DNA from: Membranipora membranacea
Taxonomy: Eukaryota; Bryozoa; Gymnolaemata; Cheilostomatida; Membraniporidae
Assembly (NCBI GenBank): GCA_914767715.1
Contig: OU612066.1
Span: 16,623,001-16,683,000, forward strand
Length of the DNA stretch: 60,000 bases
Direction: 5' to 3'
The translations under genes were made by a program, and so were the position numbers. The notes under the pieces are model-generated. The model was given only the letters and a program-made list of their open reading frames with translations. It was not told the DNA's origin and searched no databases. Of this stretch, positions 52,701 through 60,000 are shown piece after piece. The number at the start of each line of letters is the position of its first letter. Position 1 is the first letter of the stretch.

Positions 52701-55700
52701 AAGTGAAAGCTCAAAGGTCACTGGGCATTTCATAGACTTACTTGGAGGTTTGCAGGCGAATATGTATATCTCTTGAACAATCATTGTAGCGTTACGGGCA
52801 ATGTAGACTGAGCTCGCATAGATTGGAGGATCCAGCTCAACAATCATAAGACCAGATTCATTGTCGTAGGAGGGAACATAAGCTGATAGATGGAGTTCTG
52901 CTGCTCTGTAGTTGGTGTTATTCAAGGACTCGCTGAGGTTGAAATCTGATATATCTTGAATATGTGCTGCCACACTATGAAAGATGTATATTTCCTCCAT
53001 AGAATCAGCTTAAAAAAGAATTCATGTATCATAAAAGCTTGATGAGTTAAGCTTGGTCTAGTTTGTCTGCAATTCGGGATGCTATTTGTTTTACGGGTAT
53101 TCTGAATGCAGGAGAGCAGCAACTCTGAACGCAGCAAAAATTCATTCAATCTTGATCTTTAACTACTTATGAAGGTTAACTTGGATCACGTTTGATCCAA
53201 TTTGCCTGCATTTGGAATTGCTTCCCCACCACCAGTAAGTTGCAGGCGGCTTTTCAGTTGAATGGAGCAATTCCAAATGCAAGCAAACTGGATCAAACAT
53301 GCTCTCGGGTAAACCCAAGAAAACTAAAGGGTTATTTTTACTTTCGCTAATTGGTATTGGCTCTCAGCTATCTAGCCAAAAAATGTAGATACTCAATGCT
53401 TTCCAATGATGCGGGTATAACATTATCTTCGATTCAAAAGTCTGTCTTACTCATAATATATATAGCTAAGCTAAGTTCAATTCATGAGGGAATGGCAGAA
53501 AATAATCTAACCATTATGCCAGGTAGATTTTGGTAACTTTACTACAATGTTTGGTTCATTTTCCCTTTTGTTTTTTTTATCTTTTGAAACTGTGATATAT
53601 AAATTGAACCACCTACAGAGTAGTTGTCCAACTTGAGTCTGTTGATTACACCGTGCATAAACCATAACTGAACCTTACACCACAACAAACCACACCAAAC
53701 CACATCGCACCTCACCTCACCAAACCACCTGCACAACACCTCATCACCCGCACCACACCCGCACCGCACCAGCACCGCACCCGCAACGCACCCTCACCGC
53801 ACCCGCACCGCACCCTCACCGCACCCTCGCCGCACCACTTATATGACTAGGGTGAACTACCTGGTTCTACTTAAGTTCTTACCATAGTGTAGGTTTGCTA
53901 ATGCTATAGTCCATATGGAGAAGAATGGCGATGATATGTTTGCACTTCTGTCTTTGTTTTCACTGAAGGCGAGTCCAATAAGAGGTGTGGACTGAGGTTG
54001 AGTCTGATAGTAACCGCCGGATGCATCCCATGTATAACCATCAAATGCGAAAATCTCGCTCTGAGCATTTTCAGAGAGTGGAAAAATTTGTGTGATGTCT
54101 TTTTCCGCTTCCAAAGCAGCTGAAAATATCATCATAAAACTTGCTTAAAGCCTGCACAAACAATACCAATGCATGTTATAGTCAGGCAGTTACTTTGATT
54201 AAGATCTGACAGATTTGGATGGTAAAAAAATTCAATGCTCTACTTGGCATGAATTATTGATGGTGGAAAAAGCGCTTCTCATAAGGCAAGGGAACTTCCA
54301 TTCGCTACATTATGATGTCACAGTCTCCCAGAAGTGCTTGTTTTGTATTGAAAATTTCTTCCTTGAGACTGCGGCATAATAATGAAGAGAATGGGAGATA
54401 CCTTCCCTTATGGGAGGCACTCTTTCAACATCAATAATTCATGCCAAGTAGAGCATTGAAGTATTTTACCATGCAAATCTAACAAAACTTTATCATAAGT
54501 AACTGCCTGACTATAACATGCATTGGTCTTTGGGTAGTCTTTAATAATATGGATGTTGCAGAAACTGGTTGATTCTACATATGCGATGAAATGCTGTGCC
54601 ATCATTTAGGGATAACAAGAGGGCTCAACATTTGAGACCCAGTTAATCTGGAATATATTCAATTTTTATTCACTTGTGCTCTAACTTTGTGCTCTAATTA
54701 ACACAGAAACAGACATTCTGGATAATAAGGACCTTGATGAAATAGTTATATGAAGCCTACAATGTCATAATGCAGTCAGAAGATCCTGAGAGAGATGGTA
54801 GTAGCATTTCATTATCGAGCACTTTCTATTTTTTGTTGGGAATATGGTTGAGAATGAAACTCTACGACCAGCTATCCCAACACAGTTTGAGCGCTTAAAC
54901 TAGTTTGGTAGCAATATCATGATTGCTAATGGGCGAGTCATGTTGGTCATAAAAGTTGACAGTAAAAAGGCTACATAACAGAAGGCGTAATAGTTATACT
55001 GATGATAAGTGAGGCAAACAGAAAACAGAACGGCTAGGACTCACCATAGCCAATGAATTCACACATATACAGTTCAATATTCTGCTGATGGCCACCAGTC
55101 AATCCGACAGCTCTAGCCACTGCCTGATTCTCAGCAATATAAAGGGTGACATCATTCTTATATATCGGTCCTTCCAGATAGTAGAATTCCTTCCAGATAC
55201 CTCCGATGCGTGGATGGAAGTCTGACCATTCCACCTGAATCTGCTTTTCACTGGCTAATGTGCTTGTGAAATGAAGTTTACGATGGTGATAAGAATCTGA
55301 AACATCGCGACCAATATGTTTATAAAAAAAAACTGCTATAGCAGACCCAACCAGCAAATCACAAGACAAGCTGTTCTCAAAGCGTCATAAGCTGCATCCC
55401 AATTTGAGCGATAGGTAATAGCGGTTCCAAGTATGTGAAAAACCCTATGTCCATTCGAATGAGGTCATATGAAACGAAGCAGAATTGCAGAGAGGGTCAG
55501 AACAAACTTTTATGATATGAGTATACACTGAGCATCGACATTATAGAGGTATGGTACAATATAGTCAAAAACATGTATTGGGGAAGGGTGGATCAAGCGT
55601 TGGATTATATTTGTGTACCTTACTTACCTGGGCTTAACAACTTAATCCGGTGGATTTGATAAACCTTATCAAAGAAGAAACCCAGCCATGTATGGGTGCT

Positions 55701-57149
55701 ATCTGTGGTATATAAACTCAGGGCAGGGGAGATAACGTCCATGAGCGCAGAGTTAGGGTCATCACCCATCTTATATACATTTTCAACCTCCGCTTTATCA
55801 TTATCTACAAAGACAAGGCAGCAGACCGATATATAGGCTGACTTATAATTATTTACACAAGAGAAGGCTGTGTTCATGGTTTGTTTAGCCAATGTGCTGG
55901 CTCTGACATGATTGTCAATCAGAGCCAACACATTGGCTAGGTTGGTAGGCGCTTGAGGCCTAAGCAGGACAGCCAGAATATGGATGTGGGAGGATCAGCT
56001 TTTCTTTTTGGGGTTTCTAGCTTTCATTATTAAGAAAAGACCTTTCCCATGTGCATGTTCAACAGGCTTCCAGAGTAGCATTCAAGCAAGAAGTTGATTA
56101 AAGACAGGGTAAATGAGCAATATGCAAGCATTAGGGAGGTTTCAGCATGATATCAACATGTCGTGCCCTGGTACCTTTGTAATAAGGTACTATATCAAAC
56201 TAGGAGTCGGCTTGGATAAGCCTATAATGTCACTTTTGGAACAGTGATGGCCAGTGATCCCATTGGCATGGGATTGAGAAAATTTTGCAAAGATGAGAAA
56301 CTTCTGGATCCAGGCCACCTATGGTATTCATTAGAATACTAAGAGCCTACTAATATGTCGTTCTCTGTGAAGTTCTTTTCCACAAATACTGTCAAAAAGC
56401 AAAGCTGGTAGATTAAAGCAGATGTAAGTTCCCTCTCAAAGCAGGCCACAAAGCCATCTTATATACTCACAAGGGCAAATATTTTTGCCATAGGTCGCAC
56501 CAGCAAAAGCTCTAAACAACACATATCATATTGAGAGCTATGTTATCTCATGGTTGTGGTGAGGAGTTCACAGCAATAGCAATACAAATGGATTGAAATA
56601 TCCTAGCCAATGTGTTGGCCCTGATTGGTTCAGTTGAGTGTAGCCTATGTATTTGCTCTGATTGAGCCAACCATACAGAGCCAACACATTGGCTAGTGGA
56701 GTGAGTCTCTCCAACCCAACCAATCAGAGCAAATATTTTGGCTAGAAACATCCTTCAGCTTTCAAATAGGTTTTTTCATGATGAGTTTTAGAACCCCTCA
56801 TTGATCTGGATAGATAGCCACATAGACTTTGAAATGTGTGTCAATAAAAATGCTGCATCAACCTTGACTGAGATCAAACTGAGACCTTTCATTTAGTCTA
56901 GTTCGGGTTGTCTCCAGCTCCCGCAATTGTCAGTGGCGATCTAGGATAGGCTAAGCAGTGAGGGAGGGATATCCATATGGCAGCCATATTCCTTCAAATA
57001 TCCTAAATACATTGAATTCAATGATGATGAGAGCCTATTGCTGGAAGAAGAAAAGAAAAATTAAAAAAAATGAAATCAGCAAGTGGTATCAAACTATCCT
57101 ACCTTGGTATAGGTTGTGTCAGTAGTATCAGTAGTATAAAGTCAATCAT
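25530..57149 (-). CDS. Giant sushi/discoidin-like membrane protein
   Basis: A 43-exon model, 7917 coding bases (about 2638 residues), consistent in phase at all 42 junctions. Exons: 57149-57103 (signal, MIDFILLILLTQ), 56511-56471, 55804-55628, 55296-55045, 54119-53883, 53008-52742, 51681-51268, 50833-50606, then sushi-type exons from 50114 to 28036 (listed in separate entries), 27986-27958, 27483-27388 (transmembrane) and 25712-25530 (tail). Order: signal peptide, three discoidin-like domains, a Cys-rich linker, 22 single-exon sushi domains interrupted by five split-exon sushi-like domains, membrane segment, short tail. It is a type I surface protein. Sushi and discoidin domains bind proteins or glycans, so a recognition, adhesion or complement-like role is plausible but not shown. 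The last two junctions are the weakest part of the model. Confidence 0.82.
25898..25940. repeat. 14-base tandem repeat
   Basis: Three copies of TCCTGTTATGACAT upstream (minus sense) of the tail exon. Confidence 0.75.
27388..27986 (-). CDS. Giant gene: juxtamembrane and transmembrane exons
   Basis: Exon 27986-27958 (29 nt, ALDSWFLQER) changes the phase from 1 to 0. Exon 27483-27388 follows with HSLCMLIAIVCVLLIK, a hydrophobic run of about 15 flanked by R/H and K, short but compatible with one membrane pass. Confidence 0.55.
28036..28892 (-). CDS. Giant gene: split sushi-like domain 5 and stalk
   Basis: Exon 28892-28685 has the C1 part (APCEIYF), two extra cysteines (ACFPHC) and the end FCKDGYHGETAHYKC. 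Exon 28208-28036 has the fourth cysteine (VKPCLART) but lacks the tryptophan, then a Thr/Lys-rich stalk. It follows split domain 4 directly with no single-exon sushi between. Confidence 0.65.
29555..30633 (-). CDS. Giant gene: split sushi-like domain 4 with long acidic insert
   Basis: Exon 30633-30222 (412 nt) reads CEP...NWIDTKRHLVLEL, then about 80 acidic and Ser/Thr-rich residues, then ICGIGYTGQAITYKC. Exon 29628-29555 adds YYTEWKQITEDSPC, supplying W and the fourth Cys. The insert between C1 and C2 is far longer than in ordinary sushi domains. Confidence 0.72.
29875..29966. repeat. 12-base minisatellite
   Basis: Nearly eight perfect copies of GGGCGATGTGGC inside an AT-rich intron of the giant gene. 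The GC content is very unlike its surroundings. Confidence 0.9.
31020..32708 (-). CDS. Giant gene: sushi exons 32708-32511, 31750-31562, 31208-31020
   Basis: Three single-exon sushi domains, each phase 1-1 with four cysteines and a late Trp. The first ends GRWTPALSCPSVTG; the second has PYHFEGDYHDHKW and GLWEPEIFCPP; the third has YDGPLLDDGKV and GEWYPHLICP. They are the counterparts, in order, of exons 36715, 36063 and 35558, and 31750-31562 is almost identical to 36063-35875, including flanking intron bases. Confidence 0.85.
33327..34117 (-). CDS. Giant gene: split sushi-like domain 3
   Basis: Exon 34117-33877: CDPNMLVKDWVDTKRHLDLE, a Ser/Pro-rich insert, VICGEGHVGEPVTYKC. Exon 33403-33327: YFSEWKQMTEDSAC. 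Same plan as split domain 4, with a shorter insert. Together the two exons supply the C1-C2-C3-W-C4 order of a sushi domain, with a phase 2 intron after C3. Confidence 0.78.
35367..38730 (-). CDS. Giant gene: sushi exons 38730-38542, 37808-37623, 37352-37158, 36715-36527, 36063-35875, 35558-35367
   Basis: Six phase 1-1 sushi exons. Examples: IPYHFEGTFYDDGWIHVNQS with GVWEPEIFCPP (38730), GPLLEDGRVPVDG (37808), LKSTCINEED (37352), WTPAPSCPNVTG (36715), FEGDYHDHKW (36063), GPLLDDGRIPVNHS (35558). Exon 37808-37623 ends with a GC donor (ACAG|GCAAGA). Exon 36715 has three tandem donors. Confidence 0.86.
38293..38350 (-). pseudogene. Dead sushi exon fragment
   Basis: Codes only CVWEPEIISP, the end of a sushi domain with the last Cys changed to Ser, and keeps a donor-like GTGAAT. 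The N-terminal two thirds are unrecognisable. Confidence 0.6.
38463..38525. repeat. GACT-type microsatellite
   Basis: Imperfect (GACT/GACC)n beside the donor of exon 38730-38542. Confidence 0.8.
39198..41622 (-). CDS. Giant gene: sushi exons 41622-41413, 41012-40824, 40104-39913, 39731-39540, 39380-39198
   Basis: Five phase 1-1 sushi exons. Key stretches: GTFLDDGRIPANHS (41622), ILEDGRIPEKQ (41012), ELPYHFEGNFHDYGWI (40104), KLLDDGRIPADGT (39731), WLLEDGRIPENTA (39380). Exon 39731-39540 has an intact frame and donor but GG where the acceptor AG should be. Confidence 0.85.
40440..40500 (-). pseudogene. Dead sushi exon fragment
   Basis: Only NVWEPEGMGP remains, matching the GVWEPE end of the PYHFEG-type sushi exons, and then a stop. 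No cysteines and no donor at the right place. Confidence 0.45.
41945..42026 (-). pseudogene. Dead sushi exon, N-terminal half
   Basis: After a good TTTTTAG acceptor it codes CNEPDVPFILYSGWI, like the start of a sushi exon, then degenerates to a stop (TGA). Confidence 0.55.
42553..44843 (-). CDS. Giant gene: sushi exons 44843-44655, 44017-43826, 43377-43195, 42741-42553
   Basis: Four phase 1-1 sushi exons in alternating types: CLRPDANHSYEG / CPTVIG (44843), TPYRFDGTFYEHGWIHAND (44017), CLPPDTDFDYEWLLEDG (43377) and LPFRFNGTFHDDGWIHVNQS (42741). Exon 43377 lacks the usual late Trp (GILTPATRCP), as does its relative 39380. Confidence 0.86.
42887..43194. repeat. Tandem duplication of about 160 bases including a splice donor
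   Basis: Two copies (about 42887-43045 and 43046-43194) differ at scattered bases. Each ends with TGACAGATCACTCAC, so the donor region of exon 43377-43195 is present twice; the second copy is deep in the intron. Confidence 0.75.
45073..45230 (-). pseudogene. Degenerate sushi exon
   Basis: The C-terminal half is intact (IEYMCSGNQVFEATC, WEEEPICP, donor GTAGGT) but the N-terminal half is about 15 residues too short. The only acceptor (TGTAG) gives a frame with a stop. Confidence 0.6.
45674..46788 (-). CDS. Giant gene: sushi exons 46788-46594, 46283-46092, 45868-45674
   Basis: Three phase 1-1 sushi exons. They carry SGTYLEDGKIPINDS and VQSTCLSV (46788), SSLENGNIIINES with WEPKPLCPD (46283), and NTSIPLNQTITVEC with WSDPPVCPNITG (45868). 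Each has several N-glycosylation sequons. Confidence 0.86.
47056..47997 (-). CDS. Giant gene: split sushi-like domain 2
   Basis: Exon 47997-47832 (CDNPLNVLDEKF ... TSCPENYVGLPTHYLC) and exon 47144-47056 (acidic ETDEEEENEY, LLEWVQVEKEQDEC). Phase 2 joins them and phase 1 leads to the sushi array. Confidence 0.78.
48541..48723 (-). CDS. Giant gene: sushi exon 1
   Basis: CEAPTDNFTYDGPPSD ... VIVQCAEDF ... GKWDQEPSCCK. A second acceptor six bases upstream (exon start 48729) is also in phase and would add two residues. Confidence 0.82.
48776..49140. mobile_element. Foldback MITE, copy 1
   Basis: 365 bases with inverted ends CCCAAAGACC...GCATGTTATAGTCAGGCAGT. Complementarity continues inward through most of the element. 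A related copy lies at 54166-54526. No ORF. It is in an intron of the giant gene. Confidence 0.82.
49496..50114 (-). CDS. Giant gene: split sushi-like domain 1
   Basis: Exon 50114-49868 (FYAPVCLVEYMG ... ITLDCPDLTVEL ... TLFKC) and exon 49554-49496 (HLTEPWTMHDNFSC). The GY.G motif of the other four is not obvious here, so this is the most divergent of the five. Confidence 0.7.
50606..50833 (-). CDS. Giant gene: Cys-rich linker exon
   Basis: 76 codons, phase 1-1, with six cysteines (QPCDFPDD, LVCDHDIWDVMCPDCG, VICG, RDYCS). It sits between the discoidin-like and sushi regions. I do not recognise a family. Confidence 0.7.
51268..51681 (-). CDS. Giant gene: discoidin-like domain 3
   Basis: One 414-nt exon codes the whole domain, from GLDSTLGSFSQ to the terminal strand ISFEIYHVELIGYR, whereas domains 1 and 2 are split by introns. 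Its ending matches the F5/8C-type fold. Confidence 0.72.
51808..51886. repeat. Long AT-rich hairpin
   Basis: Arms of about 37 bases (AAATAACAACTTTTTGAAAA... and its complement) with a 4-6 base loop, flanked on both sides by TA repeats (51742-51781, 51910-51945). Confidence 0.8.
52742..54119 (-). CDS. Giant gene: discoidin-like domain 2
   Basis: Exon 54119-53883 (IFAFDGYTWDASGGYY ... FFSIWTIALANLHYG) and exon 53008-52742 (ASSVYIARNATMIVQEIYIF, ACKPP). N-glycosylation sequons are present. Strand order and the last strand fit the F5/8C / fucolectin-type fold. Confidence 0.72.
53189..53300. mobile_element. Short hairpin element
   Basis: Arms of about 32 bases (TTTGATCCAATTTGCCTGCA... at 53191-53222, complement at 53265-53299) enclose a 42-base loop. 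MITE-like, non-coding. Confidence 0.55.
53695..53838. repeat. C-rich CACCGCACC repeat
   Basis: Imperfect 5- and 10-base repeats (ACCGCACCCGC/ACCGCACCCTC), strongly C-biased, ending 45 bases from the donor of exon 54119-53883. Confidence 0.8.
54166..54526. mobile_element. Foldback MITE, copy 2
   Basis: Same family as 48776-49140, with ends CCAATGCATGTTATAGTC / GACTATAACATGCATTGG, including the internal CTTACTTGGCATGAATTA-type and GATGTCACAGTC segments. It differs by many substitutions, so insertion is not recent. Confidence 0.8.
55045..57149 (-). CDS. Giant gene: signal peptide and discoidin-like domain 1
   Basis: Exon 57149-57103 gives ATG and a Leu/Ile-rich signal. Exon 56511-56471 reads AFAGATYGKNICP. 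Exon 55804-55628 reads DPNSALMDV and HTWLGFFFDKVYQIHRIKLL (the 'W..vDLg..y.I..I.i' strands). Exon 55296-55045 ends IELYMCEFIGYG. The two small first exons are joined by phase, position and the fit to the discoidin N-terminus. Confidence 0.65.
55888..55945. repeat. Hairpin with CCAATGTGTTGGCTCTGATTG motif
   Basis: GCCAATGTGCTGGCTCTGA and its near-perfect complement separated by a few bases. The motif recurs at 56598-56700 and, weakly, at 8460-8510. Confidence 0.55.
56598..56745. repeat. Hairpin-type dispersed repeat
   Basis: AGCCAATGTGTTGGCCCTGA and its complement (56671-56696) form 25-base arms. A third partial unit (CCAACCAATCAGAGCAAAT) follows to 56745. Confidence 0.55.
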
Positions 57150-59603
57150 TGTAATCCGCAAAAGACTGCAAATCATGCGCAACAACGTCATCCAACATTA
57201 ACTGTTACACAACAAGCGGGTAATTCCAACTAGTCACATGTTCCTATATTCTTCAACTACCCTACATTTTTTGTAGTATGACTTTATGATGTGAATCGAT
57301 TGTTCACCAAAACCTTTTTGTAAGCAACGGACAAAGATATCAACACAGAAATCTGCAATCTCTACCACACAAATTCATAGATTGTAATTCTATAGGAGAC
57401 AAAATCAAAGAAATAATTGACCATTTCATAAATGAAATTTTGGTGGCAATCATGAGAAATGTCTTATGATAAGACATATCAAGAAATATGCATATGTGAT
57501 TGTGTGTAGTACTTCATTATTTACATCATAATTTATTATTATCATTTATATCAAGAAAAAGAATTCAAAAACTTGTCTTTGGTATATTTTCACTAAAACT
57601 CACAGATGTCAGAAAAAGACATTCTATTCGACATACTTTTCTTCCCACAGTCCCACTACAACACTAACAGGTGGTGCAAAGTTGACTACCCATTATACAT
57701 TCTGTCCAAATTTCTCTGAAACACAGGAAAAACAAACCAATAAATCAAAAAGTCCATAGCCCAGAGGCACCATCTTCAATTTTCAGGAGTTTTGGAGTGA
57801 TATGATTAGCAAGTTCTTACTAATGGTTCCTATGCTACACCAACTTTTAGATATAAGAGTATGAATAATGTGTACAAATAAGACAGTGTGGTCTATCTCA
57901 ACTCATGCAACTGGTACAAGCATAAATCAGGGGTTACTTATGCTTGGGATTCCCAAGATTTTTCACAAACATATCAACACGTACACAGGACACACACCTT
58001 TATCTGTCTTAATCTCAGTGCAGACAGACCATGTGTGTCTACCTATAGTTGGGATTGTATACAGACAGGACAGCGCATTTTGGTTACAAAAGGTGGACTG
58101 AACTGACTGAATAGATGTCAATTCTTTCACCAAGTTTTTTTTGTTCTCCGTTTATTGTCTAAGTAATTAAAATTTAGTAGATAAGACTGAAAATGAAAAA
58201 CCATAAAAAACAAAGGGAGTGCCAGATAGTCCGAGACTAGAGTTGGGGCAAGTTTCAGCGGGCTGTGTGTGCATAACCAACTCATGGGTATAACTAGCCA
58301 AGATTGGCATTGACATATTTCAGCAAGGCAAAACGCTAAAACCTTAACCCAACCCAAAGCCACTCAGTACAACGGGAGAAAAAAAGTCACTTAGAACACA
58401 CTGCAGCTCAGTTACAAACTCTCTAGCACCAACAATTACAGACAATTAATGTAAAGCTGTTTGTGTATTTAGTATCAACTTGTACTGATAAATCGGAATA
58501 ATAAGTAACACTCATTGCGTATACCACTAGATACAATCCTACCAATAGACAGTTTTCTGAGCTCTAATTTATGCCTCAATTCGGTGTTGTCCTCTCTCCA
58601 GTTTGGTACTTTCAACTCACGCCGCATAGGAAAAACCTGCTGGAAGAGGGTTATCTTGAAAACCGCTAATGTTAGGATAAAATCGATTTTTGATTCAGAG
58701 TCTGCTCCAGAGAGAGAGAGACAGGGTTTCCAAAACATTGGAGGCTTGAATGTTGATAAATCTTAATTTTAGTGACGAAACTCATGAAAAATTCTGCCAA
58801 ATTGTCCACAAAACAGGCAGAAAACGCTATAATTTACTCTCCAACTACTAAAATTATTTCCCAAACTATGTCCATATGAGTTTTCAGTGTTGCAGATTCT
58901 GAATCAAAAATAATGTTTATCCTATTATAAGCGGTTTTCAAGATAACCCTCTTTTCAACACGTTTTTCCTATGCGGCGTGGATTAAAAGTACCAAACTAG
59001 AGAGGACAACTCTGAATTGAGGCCTAAATCAGAGCTCAGAAAACTGTCTATATTCTAAAATATACTACATGCATTTTCCATGTACCAAAAGAAAAGTACA
59101 AAAAAATAAACTGTTATTAAACATTTCAATTAACATTCATGGAGCTGTATATATTCATATTATCATTAACTTCATATACCACAAGAATACAAAGGTGTAC
59201 ATACAAAGCAAGGGAAGACTACACCGCAGTCAAAAAATGGGTTGAGCAACTTTTTTACACAACATGTTTGTTTAGCACATACGACTACTAAAAGATCATT
59301 ATTTTTTACAGAATTGCTCGCTATTTAGTTCATTAGATGACATCTACCAAAACCACTATGTGTATTTTACATCATATTTGTGAATATTACATATACATGC
59401 ACGATATAGATTAGTCAAATGCCAATGTAACGCCATGATATTAGGATCCCAAAACCAAATTAAGGAAAGATATATCCTCTAAAAGAAAAACACAGAACGG
59501 AAGATTGAATATAAATAACTATTTATGTACATCATTATTTTCAATAAGTCATTATTTATCATTGAGGAGGGCGACGGAGCTGGTACTATTGCCACACTCA
59601 GCC
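57150..59603. other. Intergenic region upstream of the giant gene
   Basis: No convincing exon found. It holds the presumed promoter of the giant gene, an inverted-repeat element (58546-59050) and AT-rich sequence that would include the 3' UTR of the right-edge gene. Confidence 0.5.
58546..59050. mobile_element. Large inverted-repeat element
   Basis: Arms of about 160 bases (58546-58705 and 58893-59050), roughly 80-85% complementary, share GACAGTTTTCTGAGCTCT, CACGCCGCATAGGAAAAAC and GTTATCTTGAAAACCGCT. The spacer is about 187 bases. There is no transposase; it is likely a non-autonomous foldback transposon. Confidence 0.75.
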
Positions 59604-60000
59604 CTAAAATGTTTCCTCTTGCTTTTCTGCAGGTAAAGAAGAAAGGCCAGGCTCTTTAACAATAGCGGCAGTCTTAGTACTGATGTCTGGTTTGTCAAAG
59701 GAACCTGTGCCTGGCTTTGAAAGCTCATTCGACTGTGATTTAGTTGGCTGCAGCTTGTCTTTATTAACACCCGCTGCAGCCGATTCAAGTTTGATGACAT
59801 CAGCCTGACCCTTTTTGTTGGAGTCATTGTTGCTCACTGACACAGCATTGCTGACATCTTGAATGCTAGATTTGTTCAATTTATCAGGTATAATATCAGT
59901 CTTTGTTTGTTTTCGGTCGCTTTGATCAGATGTACTATGAGATTCATTCAGTTTGCTGTTCCGCACATCAGTGCAGGTGTCCTTTTCTATTGTCAATTCA
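59604..60000 (-). CDS. C-terminal exon of a disordered protein, cut by the window edge
   Basis: An open frame from the edge to a stop at 59606-59604, about 131 residues, rich in Ser, Lys, Asp, Asn and Gln (e.g. SIQDVSNAVSVSNNDSNKKG, ending LPAEKQEETF). No domain is recognised. A second frame is also open to 59552, but its composition looks less protein-like. Length and bias support real coding, probably a disordered tail of a gene to the right. Confidence 0.45.
   Translation of the reverse strand, partial: ELTIEKDTCTDVRNSKLNESHSTSDQSDRKQTKTDIIPDKLNKSSIQDVSNAVSVSNNDSNKKGQADVIKLESAAAGVNKDKLQPTKSQSNELSKPGTGSFDKPDISTKTAAIVKEPGLSSLPAEKQEETF

Noticed and set aside
57868-58106. Overlapping plus-strand frames of 72-77 codons
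   Set aside because: No splice context, domain or codon bias; typical of chance frames in intergenic DNA.

Overview
The window is nuclear DNA of an invertebrate animal. Coding sequence is broken into many short exons (mostly 60-420 bases) with GT-AG introns. Introns hold small inverted-repeat transposons, a tRNA-derived SINE and minisatellites. The predicted proteins are animal extracellular modules (sushi/CCP, discoidin-like, starch-binding-like, Thr-rich linkers) with signal peptides and membrane anchors. I cannot name the phylum. Nearly all coding sequence is on the minus strand. I built the exon models by hand from splice sites, codon phase and homology between copies; apart from the lesions and ambiguous junctions noted, consecutive exons agree in phase.

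Left part (about 1-20.1 kb): three tandem relatives of one gene family, all minus strand. Copy C (20106-15650) is complete and appears secreted. It has a signal peptide, a CBM20-like domain, two copies of a Cys/Trp-rich 'WKWR...GYEPP' module separated by a Thr repeat, and a short HYR-like domain. Copy B has a broken ectodomain (14033-12386: a deletion, frameshifts and stops). It is followed by an intact chain of exons (11974-5130) coding a Ser/Thr stalk, a transmembrane helix and a cytoplasmic macrodomain-like region. Copy A (1649 to beyond the left edge) has an intact signal peptide, CBM20-like domain and WKWR module. Between copies A and B lie a broken PARP catalytic fragment on the plus strand and a possible tyrosine-motif tail exon. 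A small unknown gene or alternative 3' end (9652-8618) sits inside an intron of copy B.

Middle (25299-21150): a seven-exon minus-strand gene for a 314-residue protein with a signal peptide. Its central region resembles the galactose-binding / laminin-N-terminal fold.

Right part (57149-25530): one very large minus-strand gene of 43 exons, about 2638 residues. It codes a signal peptide, three discoidin-like (F5/8C-type) domains, 22 sushi domains each on its own phase 1-1 exon, five sushi-like domains split over two exons with inserts, a short transmembrane segment and a tail of about 60 residues. Dead sushi exons, a duplicated block of about 4 kb, tandem splice donors and one exon with a lost acceptor show that this array is still turning over. 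At the right edge lies the disordered C-terminal exon of another minus-strand gene.

Taken together, the window looks like a cluster of cell-surface and secreted recognition proteins. The most unusual suggestion is a surface protein family that joins an extracellular glycan-binding-like ectodomain to a cytoplasmic macrodomain.
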